Assembly: GCF_000971115.1 (NCBI RefSeq)
Contig: NZ_BBLV01000005.1
Span: 36,974 to 100,973 of the forward strand
Length of the DNA: 64,000 bases
Direction: 5' to 3'
Source of the DNA: Demequina gelatinilytica
GTDB lineage: Bacteria; Actinomycetota; Actinomycetes; Actinomycetales; Demequinaceae
Shown: piece by piece, positions 16,273 through 24,955 of the stretch
Position numbering within the stretch: the first letter of the stretch is position 1
Layout: each line of letters opens with the position of its first letter
Notes under the pieces: generated by a model
The model's input: only the letters and a program-made list of their open reading frames with translations
What the model was told of the DNA's origin: nothing
Database searches by the model: none
Program-made: the position numbers and the translations under genes

Positions 16273-17132
16273 GCGACATCCGCATCATCGGTGCCGCGCC
16301 CGTCACGCGCCGGCGCCGCCGAGTCCCCGTGGGGGTCGCCGTCGCGATGGGCGTCCTTGCGGTCGTGGTGCTGGCCGCGGCCTTCGGGAACCTGCTGTTC
16401 GCCGAGGCGATGCGCCAGGACGTGCTCGCCTCGACGCTCCCGCCGGGAAGCCCCGGCCACCCGTTCGGCACCGACGAGCTGGGCCGCGACGTGCTCCAGA
16501 TGGCCGTCGCGGGCACCGCCTCGGCGTTGGTCGGGCCCGTGGTGGTCGCGGTCGGCTCGATGCTGCTCGGCGTCATCCTGGGCACCCTCGCGGGCTACGA
16601 GAAGGGCTGGCTCGACACGCTCATCTCGCGCTGGACGGACCTGCTTCTCGCGGTGCCCGTGCTGCTCGCGGCGATCGTCGTGTCGGGCGTCATGGGCGGC
16701 GGGTACTGGGTGACCGTCGCGCTGCTGGTGGTGCTGTTCTCGCCGTCCGACATCCGCATCGTGCGCGCCGGCGTGCTCGAGCAGTCCGCGCGGCCCTACA
16801 TCGAGGCGGCCCAGATGCTGTCCCTGTCGCGCTGGCGCGTGATGTTCCGCCACATCCTGCCCAACGTCACGTCGCTGGTGGTCACCAACATGATGCTCAA
16901 CGTCGCGTTCGCGCTGGTCGCGTTCTCCTCGCTGTCCTTCCTGGGCGTGGGAGTCGCGCCCGGCACCGCGGACTGGGGCCGCCAGCTCACGGACGGCCGC
17001 GCGATCATGTTCCAGAACCCCGCGGCCGTGTTCCTGCCCGCGCTGCTCATCGTGGTGGTCGCGGTGTGCGTGAACCTCGTGGGCGACTGGATCGGTCAGC
17101 GGCTCTCCCAGGTGGGGGAGGAGGTCCGATGA
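16269..17132 (+). CDS. ABC transporter permease, DppC/OppC type
   Basis: A 287-aa partner permease starting at the ATG overlapping the preceding stop. The DppC hallmark HPFGTDELGRDVL is present near residue 75, and the EAA loop reads EAAQMLSLSRWRVMFRHILPN. Six hydrophobic helices are apparent. It overlaps the ATPase gene by 4 bp. Together with 15277-16272 it forms the channel of the importer. Confidence 0.9.
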   Translation: MSDIRIIGAAPVTRRRRRVPVGVAVAMGVLAVVVLAAAFGNLLFAEAMRQDVLASTLPPGSPGHPFGTDELGRDVLQMAVAGTASALVGPVVVAVGSMLLGVILGTLAGYEKGWLDTLISRWTDLLLAVPVLLAAIVVSGVMGGGYWVTVALLVVLFSPSDIRIVRAGVLEQSARPYIEAAQMLSLSRWRVMFRHILPNVTSLVVTNMMLNVAFALVAFSSLSFLGVGVAPGTADWGRQLTDGRAIMFQNPAAVFLPALLIVVVAVCVNLVGDWIGQRLSQVGEEVR

Positions 17133-18706
17133 CCGTCCTTGTGGAGGGCCTCACGGTCATCGGCCCCGCCGGGACCATGGTCGAGCCCGTCTCCGCCGAG
17201 ATCGCGCCCGGGGCGACGCTGGCCCTCATCGGCGAGTCCGGATCGGGCAAGACGCTCACGGCCAAGTCCATCGTCGGGCTGCTCCCGCGCGGCTTCCGCG
17301 CGGCCGGGTCGGTCACGGTCGCCGGGCAGGCGCTTCCGGTGGATCGCCCGGGGGACGATGCGGCGTGGCGGCGTGCGCGTGGGCGTTCGGTGTCGCTGCT
17401 GCTCCAGGACCCGTTCACGTCGCTCACCCCCGTGCACCGCTGCGGCGACCAGATCGCGTGGACCGTCGAGGCGGCCCAGGGGCACCGCCTCCCGCGTGCC
17501 GCGCGGCGGACCGCGGTCGAGGAGCGGCTCGCCGAGGTCAACCTGCCCGCGCGCGTCGCGGACGCGTTCCCGCATGAGCTCTCGGGCGGCATGCGGCAGA
17601 GGGTCGCGATCGCGGCGGCGCTGGCGTCCGACCCCCAGCTGCTGATCGCGGACGAGCCCACCACCGCCCTGGACGCCTCCAACCAGGCCGAGATCCTCGA
17701 CCTCCTGCGGCGGATCCAGGAGGACCGGCGCCTCTCCGTGATCCTCATCTCGCATGACCTGGGCGTGGTGCGCGGCCGCACCGACCAGGTGCTGGTGATG
17801 CGCGGCGGCCAGGTGGTCGAGCGCGGCGCGACCGCGGCGGTGCTCGCGGCTCCCGAGCACCCCTACACGCGTGCGCTCATCGAGGCCGACCCCGTGGTCG
17901 CTGCGCGCTCGGGCGCACGCATCGCCGCCGAGGAGGCCGCCCCGTCGGAGGTCGAGCCGCTGCTGGCGTGCGGGGGCGTGACCAAGGCCTTCGGCGTGCG
18001 GACCGTGCTCGACCAGGTGGATCTCACCGTCGCGCCGGGTGCGATCGTGGGGATCGTGGGCGAGTCGGGGTCGGGCAAGTCCACCCTGGCCCGCTGCATC
18101 GCCGGCCTCGAGCGTGAGGATGCGGGCAGCATCGTCCTCGGGGGCGCGGCGCTCGCCCCGGGACGGGGCTCGCGCACCCCCGACCAGATGCAGATCGTGT
18201 TCCAGGATCCGTACTCGTCGCTCAACCCGATGATGAGCATCGGTGCGATCCTCGGCGAGGCGCTCGGCGTGGCCGGGCGTGCCTCGTCCGAGGTCCCGGG
18301 CCTGCTCGAGATGGTCGGGCTGCCGGCCGAGTTCGCCCGCAAGCGTCCCGCCGAGCTGTCCGGTGGGCAGCGCCAGCGCGTGGCGATCGCCCGCGCCCTG
18401 GCGCCGGGGCCGCGGCTGCTCATCTGCGACGAGTCGGTCTCCGCGCTCGACGTGTCGGTGCAGGCGGACATCCTCGCCCTGCTCGCGCGCCTGCGCGAGG
18501 AGATCGGCATCGCGATCCTGTTCATCTCGCACGACCTCGCGGTGGTGCGGATGATCGCCGACTCCGTGACGGTGATGTGGGACGGGCGGGTGGTCGAGTC
18601 GGGGCCGTGCCACGAGGTGCTCGAGCACCCCGCCCACGAGTACACGCGGCTGCTGGTCGCGGCCGCGACGCGCGAGAACGCCGTGCCCGCCGAAGGGAAG
18701 GACTGA
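17129..18706 (+). CDS. Double ATP-binding protein of the peptide-type ABC importer (DppD-DppF fusion)
   Basis: A 525-aa protein carrying two complete nucleotide-binding domains, replacing the separate DppD and DppF. Domain 1: Walker A GESGSGKT (34-41), signature LSGGMRQRVAIA, Walker B LLIADEPTTALD. Domain 2: Walker A GESGSGKST, Q-loop QIVFQDPYSSLNP, signature [15 protein letters not shown], Walker B LLICDESVSALD, H-loop ISHDLAVV. Both keep the catalytic Glu. The fused form is common in actinobacteria. It couples to the permease gene by a 4-bp overlap. Confidence 0.92.
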   Translation: MTVLVEGLTVIGPAGTMVEPVSAEIAPGATLALIGESGSGKTLTAKSIVGLLPRGFRAAGSVTVAGQALPVDRPGDDAAWRRARGRSVSLLLQDPFTSLTPVHRCGDQIAWTVEAAQGHRLPRAARRTAVEERLAEVNLPARVADAFPHELSGGMRQRVAIAAALASDPQLLIADEPTTALDASNQAEILDLLRRIQEDRRLSVILISHDLGVVRGRTDQVLVMRGGQVVERGATAAVLAAPEHPYTRALIEADPVVAARSGARIAAEEAAPSEVEPLLACGGVTKAFGVRTVLDQVDLTVAPGAIVGIVGESGSGKSTLARCIAGLEREDAGSIVLGGAALAPGRGSRTPDQMQIVFQDPYSSLNPMMSIGAILGEALGVAGRASSEVPGLLEMVGLPAEFARKRPAELSGGQRQRVAIARALAPGPRLLICDESVSALDVSVQADILALLARLREEIGIAILFISHDLAVVRMIADSVTVMWDGRVVESGPCHEVLEHPAHEYTRLLVAAATRENAVPAEGKD

Positions 18707-18707
18707 C

Positions 18708-19814
18708 GTGTCGGGATTCGGGACGCCCGCGGCGGGGAGCACGCCTGCCGCCTTCGACCAGTGGGGGACCGCGCTCGCCTCCGCGCTCGGCCCCGAGCGT
18801 GCGGCGTGGTGGACCATGCCGCGCTCGCCGTACCGTCCGGTCCTGTCCGTGCGTCGAGGCGAGGGCGGCGGTCCGATCGCCGCGCTCCTCACGAGCGGGC
18901 GGCCCGCGACGGCGGCGGTCAAGGTGGTCGACCTGTGGTGGGAGGACTCGGACGCGGGTGCGGCGGCCGCCGCGGACCTGCTCGACGGGCTGCTCGCGGA
19001 GAGGGCCGCGGCCGGCGATGCGGCCGTCAAGTGGGAGGTCGCCCCGGGGGCCGCGCTCCCTGATCTCGCGGTGGCGCGAGGGTTCGCGCCCCTGCGGTCG
19101 CCGTGGGGCGCGAAGGGCACCGAGCGCTTCGCGGGATACGTGCGCTGGCTGGTCGAGGTGCCGCATGCGGAGCTCGGCTACTACGCGCAGACCACGCTGT
19201 ACACGTGCGGCGCCGTCGCGGGCCTCATGGCGGTCGAGGCGGCGGGGCTGTCCGGCTTCGCTGGCCCCGCGGCGGAGGATCGCGATCGCGAGATCGGGTT
19301 CTGGCGCGAGGCGACCAACCACCCCGCGTGCGAGCCGGTCGGGCTCGCGGTGCGGCTGCGCGAGGAGGTCGCCGTCCCCGTGGGTGGCGACGCCCCGGTG
19401 CTTGTCGCGCTCGACCGCGAGGCGCCGGTGCTGCTCGAGGACTACGAGGGCTTCGAGCACGACTACCGCGCGGAGCTGCAGGAGCACTCCGCGCGGCGGG
19501 CCGCGCTGCTCGGGGTACCCATCGCCCGGGAGCGCATGTCGATGGCGGAGCTCGAGGCGCGGCTGAACGACGGGTGGGTCGCGCTGCTGCTGGTGGACGA
19601 GGAGCCGATGCACGGCGTCACCGGCGCGCACTGGATCGTGGCCCACGCGGCGCGCGAGGGGATGTTCGTGCTCGAGGACCCGTGGGTCGAGGAGGCGGCG
19701 GGGGAGTCCTGGGTCGACACCCACGACATGCCGGTGGCGGCGGCGGACCTCGACCGGATGGTGCGGTGGGGGCCCGAGGGCTACCGCGGCATCGTGCTCC
19801 TGCGCCGGGCCTGA
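18708..19814 (+). CDS. C39-like cysteine peptidase domain protein in the ABC operon
   Basis: A 368-aa protein starting at GTG 18708, one base after the ATPase stop. The C-terminal half fits a papain-like C39 fold: YYAQTTLYTCGAVAGLMAV with the predicted catalytic Cys (about 167), GAHWIVAH with the His (about 308), and FVLEDPW supplying the Asp. The N-terminal about 140 residues look GNAT-like but lack a clear acetyl-CoA loop. No signal peptide is present, so it probably acts in the cytoplasm, perhaps cleaving the imported peptide or conjugate. That role is inference from operon position. Confidence 0.7.
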   Translation: MSGFGTPAAGSTPAAFDQWGTALASALGPERAAWWTMPRSPYRPVLSVRRGEGGGPIAALLTSGRPATAAVKVVDLWWEDSDAGAAAAADLLDGLLAERAAAGDAAVKWEVAPGAALPDLAVARGFAPLRSPWGAKGTERFAGYVRWLVEVPHAELGYYAQTTLYTCGAVAGLMAVEAAGLSGFAGPAAEDRDREIGFWREATNHPACEPVGLAVRLREEVAVPVGGDAPVLVALDREAPVLLEDYEGFEHDYRAELQEHSARRAALLGVPIARERMSMAELEARLNDGWVALLLVDEEPMHGVTGAHWIVAHAAREGMFVLEDPWVEEAAGESWVDTHDMPVAAADLDRMVRWGPEGYRGIVLLRRA

Positions 19815-19836
19815 CTCGTCGAGGGCCGCGCCGCGG

Positions 19837-20070
19837 CTAGCGCCAGAACGAGCCGGTCCGCTGCCACTGCGCCGCGTGGTGCGCGCACAGCAGGTGGGGG
19901 GACTGGAGCGACGTGTCGGTGCGGTCGTGCAGCACCCACAGCGCGTCGGTGCGCACCGGGTGCGAGTCGGGACCGCATGCGCTGCAATGAGCCGTCGCAC
20001 GGACGATGTCGGCGAGCGCCAGCACGTCGGCATAGTTGTCGAGGCTGAGGTGCGCGATCGTGTCGGTCAT
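19837..20070 (-). CDS. Small protein of the LDNYADLLALAG family (copy 2)
   Basis: A 77-aa protein: MTDTIAHLSLDNYADVLALA, then DIVRATAHCSACGPDSHPVR, TDALWVLHDRTD, and LLCAHHAAQW. The CSACG pair and the later LLCAHH give the same Cys2-Cys/His pattern as the copies at 10740 and 20647. The stop lies 23 bases after the convergent C39-like gene. Start ATG 20070 was fixed by alignment among copies. Confidence 0.72.
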   Translation of the reverse strand: MTDTIAHLSLDNYADVLALADIVRATAHCSACGPDSHPVRTDALWVLHDRTDTSLQSPHLLCAHHAAQWQRTGSFWR

Positions 20071-20175
20071 ACGAGCCCCCCGGTTCGTCGATTCGTCCCT
20101 TTCCCTTCGAAGGTAACCACCGAAGCGGCGTGGCATCAGGGGCGTTGGTCCCACCATCGGTGCGGGGCACCGGCG

Positions 20176-20517
20176 CTACTCGCAGTTCTGGCATGCGCCG
20201 GTGAGCGGCATCTGCATGAAGCACGTGGGACAGATCTGCTGCTCTGGTGCCTCGACGGCCCGGCGACCGGCGCGCTTGGCCGGCTTCGCGTCTGCTCCCA
20301 GGCTCGCGAGGTGGTCCTCGCAGTAGAGCCTGCTCGAGCCCTTGGCGCTGCCCACCTGCCGGTACTTGATGAGGGTCAGGCGCGCGGGTGGGAGCGGATC
20401 GGACTGCTGGCCGCACGCCGTGCAGTGCGCGTGTGCGCGCACGGCGCCTGCGCGTGCCAGGAGCTCCGCGTAGTTGTGCGGGGTATCGAAGTCGATGAGG
20501 TCGCGGACGTCGGTCAT
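20176..20517 (-). CDS. LDNYADLLALAG-related small protein with C-terminal zinc-ribbon-like tail (copy 3)
   Basis: A 113-aa divergent member of the same family: TPHNYAELLARAGAVRAHAH then CTACGQQSD, a strand with KYRQVG, and LYCEDHLASLG. It has an extra basic linker (KPAKRAGRRAV) and a C-terminal motif ICPTCFMQMPLTGACQNCE. The same tail pattern ends two otherwise unrelated proteins here (23050-23484, 30468-30860). Two independent CxxC units suggest two zinc sites. Confidence 0.72.
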   Translation of the reverse strand: MTDVRDLIDFDTPHNYAELLARAGAVRAHAHCTACGQQSDPLPPARLTLIKYRQVGSAKGSSRLYCEDHLASLGADAKPAKRAGRRAVEAPEQQICPTCFMQMPLTGACQNCE

Positions 20518-20646
20518 GGACGCTCCACAGGTCGTGCCGCCGAGCCGAGGGGGTGCTCGACCTCAGGGTAGGTCGCGGTGCCTCTGGCACGCGAGGGCAG
20601 CGGAGGGTCGCGGCGTGGCGCGCTCCGGTGAGCTCGGTTCCGGCGC

Positions 20647-20892
20647 TCAGGAGGCGAGCGCCACGTGGCCGTGGCCGGCCCAGTCCGCGGCGTGGCGGAC
20701 GCACAGGAGGGACACGCCGCTGAACTCGTCGCTGTGAGCATCGTGGCCGAGCCAGAGGGCCTCGGGCCGCAGCGGAGCGCTGTCGGGCCCGCAGGCCGAG
20801 CACACCGCGGTGTCACGGACGATGCCGGCGAGGGCAAGCAGGTCCGCGTAGTTGTCGAGGCTCGGGCGGGGTCGGGGGGCGGTCTCTATCAC
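20647..20892 (-). CDS. Small protein of the LDNYADLLALAG family (copy 4)
   Basis: An 81-aa protein from a GTG start (20892): PSLDNYADLLALAGIVRDTA, VCSACGPDSAPLRPEALWLG, and LLCVRHAADWAG. It is closest to copies 1 and 2. The three genes 20892-20647, 20517-20176 and 20070-19837 lie in series on the minus strand with 129- and 105-base gaps, which looks like local duplication and divergence. No domain of known function is recognised. Confidence 0.68.
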   Translation of the reverse strand: MIETAPRPRPSLDNYADLLALAGIVRDTAVCSACGPDSAPLRPEALWLGHDAHSDEFSGVSLLCVRHAADWAGHGHVALAS

Positions 20893-20992
20893 GGGGTGTC
20901 ACAACCCAAGCCGGGTTCCGGCTATTCCCATGCCTTGGCAAAGCGAGGGCGCATCGTCCTCGGTGTCGGTGCGCGCTCCTAGACTCGTGCCC

Positions 20993-23005
20993 ATGGCTGA
21001 GGCGGGTGTCGACGGGGTGCTGGGGCATCTCAACCCCGCGCAGCGTGAGGCTGTGCTGACCGGCGCGAGCCACAACCTCATCCTCGCGGGTGCGGGGACG
21101 GGCAAGACCACCACGATCGTCGCGCGCGTCCGGCATCTGCTGAGGCAGGGCGTGCCGCCCGAGCGGATCCTTGCGATCACGTTCACGCGGCGCGCCGCCG
21201 CGGAGATCCGCTCGCGCGTCCAGGGGGACCTGGCCGGCGCATCGTCCTCCGTGGCCGCCATGACCTTCCACGGCTGGGCCATGCGCGAGGTGCGCGGGGC
21301 GCCCGACGTGTTCGGCTACGAGGGCTGGAGCGTGCTCGACGCGGAGGACCAGCTGCAGGTGATGCGCGGCGTGCTCGGCCGAGGCAAGCGGGTCGAGGGT
21401 CTCAAGGCCGCGCAGATCGTGGACCTGCTGTCCTTCGCGCACAACACGCGGCGCACCCTCGCCGCGGCCATCCAGGCCAAGCTGCCGGACCTCGACGTCG
21501 ACCCGAAGGCCATCGGCGCCGCGGTGCGCGCGTACGAGCAGCGCAAGACCGAGCGCAAGTACCTCACGTACGACGATATCCTGCGGGTGTTCGCCGCGAG
21601 GCTCGCGGACGATGCGGTGGCGGCCTGGGTGGGCTCGCACTACGACGAGATCCTCATCGACGAGATGCAGGACACGAACCCGCTCCAGTGGCAGATCATC
21701 GACCCGCTGGTGCCGCACACGCGGTTCTACTGCGTGGGCGACGACGCCCAGTCGATCTACGGCTTCCGCGGGGCGGACTTCGCGTCCATCCACTCCTTCT
21801 CGGACCGCGTGCCGGGTGCGCGCGTGCTCAAGCTCGAGGACAACTACCGGTCCACGCAGGAGATCCTGGACCTGTCGAACTGGCTGCTCGCGGAGTCCCC
21901 GCTCGGGTATGACAAGAAGCTGCGTGCCGTCCGGGGCAAGGGTGCCAAGCCGGAGCTGCACTCGTTCGAGACTCCGCAGGACGAGGCCGGCTTCATCGCC
22001 GCGGAGATGATGCGCGCGCATCGGGACGAGTTGCCGTGGGCCACCCACCTGGTGCTGGTGCGCACCAACTGGTCCGGGCGCGCGATCGAGGCGCGGCTGG
22101 TGGAGAACGACATCCCCTACGTGTTCTTCGGGGGAGTGAAGCTGCTCGAGAGCGCGCACGTGCGCGACGTGCTGTCGGCGCTGCGCGTGGTCGCCAACCC
22201 CGACGACGAGGTCGCGTGGATGCGCCTGCTGACCCTGGTGCCCCGCGTGGGCGACGTCACCGCAGCGCGGGCCTTCGACTCGTTCCTCACGGCGCGCGGC
22301 GACGGCGCGTCGGCGCGCGAGGCGCGAGGGCTCGCGCTCGCGGGCATGCCTGCTTGGCTGAAGGCGGGCCTCGACGCGATCGAGCAGGCGGCCGCGCGTG
22401 TCGACGATGCGGTGGGCAGGGCCGCGGCGATGCTGCAGCCGGTGCTCGCTCACAAGTACCGCAACGAGAACTGGGACGCGCGGGCGCGGGACCTGGTGCA
22501 CGTCGAGCGGCTCGCGGCGTCGCGCGCGAGCATCCTCGAGTTCCTCGAGGAGTACATCCTGTCGCCCGTGTTCACCTCGGAGCTCGAGCCTGAGTCGCAG
22601 CAGGACCACGTCATCGTCTCCACCGTGCATTCGGCGAAGGGTCTCGAGCGCGACTGGGCGTTCTGCGCGGGCATCTCGGCGGGCTCGTACCCCTCGGCAC
22701 GGTCGCTCGGCGACGTCGACGAGCTCGAGGAGGAGCGGCGCGTGCTCTACGTCGCGCTCACGCGCGCTCGCGACCGGCTGGTGATGACGCGCACCGCCGC
22801 CCACACACCCGTGCGCGCGTGGGTGGGGTCCGGGGGAGCGGCCGCGGGCTTCGTCGAGGACGCCTACTTCTTCAACACGCTGCCCGAGCGGCTGGTCGAG
22901 GAGGTGCCTCACGTGGTCGCGCGTCCCGCGCGGCCGGCTCCGCCGCCGGGGCTCTCCGCGCCTGCCGAGGTGGACCTCTCGATCGATCTGGGAGACCTGG
23001 ACTAG
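20993..23005 (+). CDS. UvrD/Rep-family SF1 DNA helicase
   Basis: A 670-aa ATP-dependent 3'-5' DNA helicase. Motifs in order: LNPAQREAV (Q-motif), Walker A AGAGTGKTTT (32-41), TFTRRAAAE (Ia), LIDEMQDTNPLQ (II; DEMQD where most UvrDs have DExQD), GDDAQSIYGFRGAD (III), LEDNYRSTQEIL (IV), VSTVHSAKGLERDW (V) and LYVALTRARDRL (VI). At 670 aa it is shorter than PcrA/UvrD1 and lacks their C-terminal extension, so it is probably an accessory paralogue. Start at ATG 20993; the short upstream extension is not family-like. Confidence 0.88.
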   Translation: MAEAGVDGVLGHLNPAQREAVLTGASHNLILAGAGTGKTTTIVARVRHLLRQGVPPERILAITFTRRAAAEIRSRVQGDLAGASSSVAAMTFHGWAMREVRGAPDVFGYEGWSVLDAEDQLQVMRGVLGRGKRVEGLKAAQIVDLLSFAHNTRRTLAAAIQAKLPDLDVDPKAIGAAVRAYEQRKTERKYLTYDDILRVFAARLADDAVAAWVGSHYDEILIDEMQDTNPLQWQIIDPLVPHTRFYCVGDDAQSIYGFRGADFASIHSFSDRVPGARVLKLEDNYRSTQEILDLSNWLLAESPLGYDKKLRAVRGKGAKPELHSFETPQDEAGFIAAEMMRAHRDELPWATHLVLVRTNWSGRAIEARLVENDIPYVFFGGVKLLESAHVRDVLSALRVVANPDDEVAWMRLLTLVPRVGDVTAARAFDSFLTARGDGASAREARGLALAGMPAWLKAGLDAIEQAAARVDDAVGRAAAMLQPVLAHKYRNENWDARARDLVHVERLAASRASILEFLEEYILSPVFTSELEPESQQDHVIVSTVHSAKGLERDWAFCAGISAGSYPSARSLGDVDELEEERRVLYVALTRARDRLVMTRTAAHTPVRAWVGSGGAAAGFVEDAYFFNTLPERLVEEVPHVVARPARPAPPPGLSAPAEVDLSIDLGDLD

Positions 23006-23049
23006 GGGGTTCGGTCGGCGGTCCCGGCTCGCACGTGCGATTCTGGAGT

Positions 23050-23484
23050 GTGAACGAAGCCCCCCTGATCCCCCTCGAAGCCGCCATGGAGCAGTTCAAG
23101 CTCTCCGAGGAGGCCCGGCCGCTGGTCCGGCAGATCGCTCTCCGCGCAGGCGTGGTCGGCTGCGAGGTCAAGTCCAGCTACATCAAGGCGTTCCGCGAGG
23201 ACGGCCTCCACCCGCTGCACGTGGGCAAGCGCTCCACCGAGTGGTTCGGATCCAAGGTCGAGGCCGTCGCCGCGTCCGACCTGCCTGATCGCGTGCGTGA
23301 CAAGACCCACGGCAACGGCATGGTCAACTGGGCCGTCGACCACCCGATCACGCGTACCGGCGCCGCGCGCGCCGCCGCGAAGAAGCCCGCCGCCCAGGCC
23401 GCCGGGCCCCAGGAGAAGTCCTACGGGGTGTGCGAGGTGTGCTGGCAGGCGCGGACGCCTTCCGGGTCCTGCGGGTGCGACTGA
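23050..23484 (+). CDS. Unrecognised small protein with C-terminal zinc-ribbon-like tail
   Basis: A 144-aa protein starting at GTG 23050, or at ATG 23086 (MEQFKLSEEARPLVRQIALR), which may be the true start. The centre is basic (KAFREDGLHPLHVGKRSTEW, RVRDKTHGNG). An Ala/Lys linker leads to the C-terminal tail VCEVCWQARTPSGSCGCD, the same Cys-pair pattern as in the 20176 and 30468 genes. The body could bind nucleic acid. No family recognised. The rifampin-resistance gene follows 13 bases later. Confidence 0.6.
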   Translation: MNEAPLIPLEAAMEQFKLSEEARPLVRQIALRAGVVGCEVKSSYIKAFREDGLHPLHVGKRSTEWFGSKVEAVAASDLPDRVRDKTHGNGMVNWAVDHPITRTGAARAAAKKPAAQAAGPQEKSYGVCEVCWQARTPSGSCGCD

Positions 23485-23497
23485 GCGTGGCGCGCAC

Positions 23498-23935
23498 GTG
23501 AGCGGCTCCCAGCCGCCGGTGCCCTTCGAGGTCTTCGGTGATGGCACGGCGTACCTGCACGGGACCAAGGCGGCGCTGTCGATCGGCGACGTGCTCGAGC
23601 CGGGGCGTGAGTCCAACTTCCGTCCAGGTGCACCGCTGCGGCACGTCTATGTGACCCAGACCCTCGACGCGGCGACCTGGGGTGCGGAGCTGGCGGCCGG
23701 CGATGGACCCGGCCGGATCTACCTGGTCGAGCCGCTCGGTGAGATCGAGGACGACCCGAACGTGACCGACAAGCGGTTCCCCGGCAATCCCACGCGGTCG
23801 TTCCGGACGCTCGAGCCCGTGCGGGTGGTGGGCGAGCTGGACGACTGGATCGGGCACCCGCCCGAGCAGGTCCAGGCGATGCGCGACGGGATCGCGGGCC
23901 TGGAGGCGCGCGGAGAGAACGTCATCGAGGACTAG
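23498..23935 (+). CDS. arr: Rifampin ADP-ribosyltransferase Arr
   Basis: Transfers ADP-ribose from NAD to the ansa chain of rifamycins and inactivates them. The 145-aa length is typical. Conserved segments: YLHGTKAALSIGDVLEPG near the N-terminus, YVTQTLDAATWGAELAAGDG, RIYLVEPLGEIEDDPN, VTDKRFPGNPTRSFRTLEPV and GHPPEQVQAMRDG at the end. These match the Arr family closely, including the His of HGT, the Tyr and the Asp of the active site as I recall them. It starts at GTG 23498. It sits close behind an unrelated small gene with no mobile element, so it looks like resident intrinsic resistance. Confidence 0.92.
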   Translation: MSGSQPPVPFEVFGDGTAYLHGTKAALSIGDVLEPGRESNFRPGAPLRHVYVTQTLDAATWGAELAAGDGPGRIYLVEPLGEIEDDPNVTDKRFPGNPTRSFRTLEPVRVVGELDDWIGHPPEQVQAMRDGIAGLEARGENVIED

Positions 23936-24822
23936 GGGCGACGAGCGAGTCCCTCTTCGATCAGCTGTCGCGCCTGCTCGCCTACGGAGACGCCGTTGGA
24001 GGCCGCAAGAGCGGTCAGCGCCGCAGTCGCCTCTGTGCTCAAGCCCGCTACTGCGAGTGGTGCCACCGTCGTCCGGGCCTTGCCGACGCCTTGGCGCTTG
24101 AGATCTGCCGGGTGAGAGGGCGGCGGTGGCGCGACGATGTACCCGTCCGCGAGAGAACCGTAGACGTGCAGGGACGCGCGCTTGTGGTGCCACAACCAGG
24201 CAACGTGCGCGCAGACGACGGCGTCGATCTCGTCCTCGATGCGGTCGAGATCGCCGGGGCGGGGTGAGCCGATGGTCGCTCGCAGCTCAGCCCAGCGAGG
24301 AGCGTGAGCGAGGTCGAGCACGTCGACGGACTCGAGCAAGGTGGCGAGCTGGTCGAACCCTGTGCGCCGGTCAGGGCCCTTCTTGTAGAGGATGCGCTGA
24401 GGCAGCTCGAAGATCCCCACCAGGGCCGCATGCGGGTAGACCTCGATGCACCGCGGGGTGGATCGCTCAGCAGTCGGATCGATATCCCACCCGAAACGCG
24501 TGGCGAGCCGTGCTGCGCGCGGTGGATCGAACTGTGGCTTGCTGCGGTTCGAGGTGTGGGCGGACGCGCCGTAGCGCCCGTACGCCCGACCGATGAGGTT
24601 CTCTGGTCGCCGTTGGCCCGAGGCGTTGGGAACGATGAGCGGGGCGTCGACTGCGATGACCTCGGCGCGTGGCGCATACGCAGCGAGCCATGCGGCGATC
24701 TCGTCGTCTGATCGTGCGACACCCGAGGCCGTCAACCGTCCGGCGTCGCCGACGGCAGCGAGCCCGGTGCGGGCGCGCTCTCCCCACGCAAGGTCGATCC
24801 CGACGAACTCCATTGTCGCCAC
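23932..24822 (-). CDS. DUF429 family protein (RNase H-fold), copy 1
   Basis: A 296-aa protein recognised as DUF429: GIDLAWGERARTGLAAVGDAG at the N-terminus with an RNase H-like first Asp, then VIAVDAPLIVPNASGQRRPE, CIEVYPHAALVGIFELP, and EDEIDAVVCAHVAW. The family is predicted to be a nuclease-like fold; the reaction is unknown. It has an extra about 60-residue C-terminus ending in a ribbon-helix-helix-like stretch (SNGVSVGEQARQLIEEGLAR). Its end overlaps the Arr gene by 4 bp on the other strand. A second, shorter member is at 31498-32190. Confidence 0.78.
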   Translation of the reverse strand: MATMEFVGIDLAWGERARTGLAAVGDAGRLTASGVARSDDEIAAWLAAYAPRAEVIAVDAPLIVPNASGQRRPENLIGRAYGRYGASAHTSNRSKPQFDPPRAARLATRFGWDIDPTAERSTPRCIEVYPHAALVGIFELPQRILYKKGPDRRTGFDQLATLLESVDVLDLAHAPRWAELRATIGSPRPGDLDRIEDEIDAVVCAHVAWLWHHKRASLHVYGSLADGYIVAPPPPSHPADLKRQGVGKARTTVAPLAVAGLSTEATAALTALAASNGVSVGEQARQLIEEGLARRP

Positions 24823-24955
24823 CTGTTCCGACTCGGTTCCGGCCCATCGTGCCAGACCCTGCGCGCGGCGTCAGGCGGTCGGCCCGCAGCGGGTCATCCG
24901 AATGAAACACGGCTCCCGTACGTTCGGAGGGGCAACGTCCACCCCAGGAGGAGAG

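Noticed and set aside
17096..19120. Long open frame antisense to the double ATPase gene
   Set aside because: Overlaps an intact gene with two complete ABC domains; no recognisable domain on the opposite strand.
20813..22912. Long open frame antisense to the UvrD-like helicase
   Set aside because: Low-complexity, no motif, fully covered by the helicase gene.
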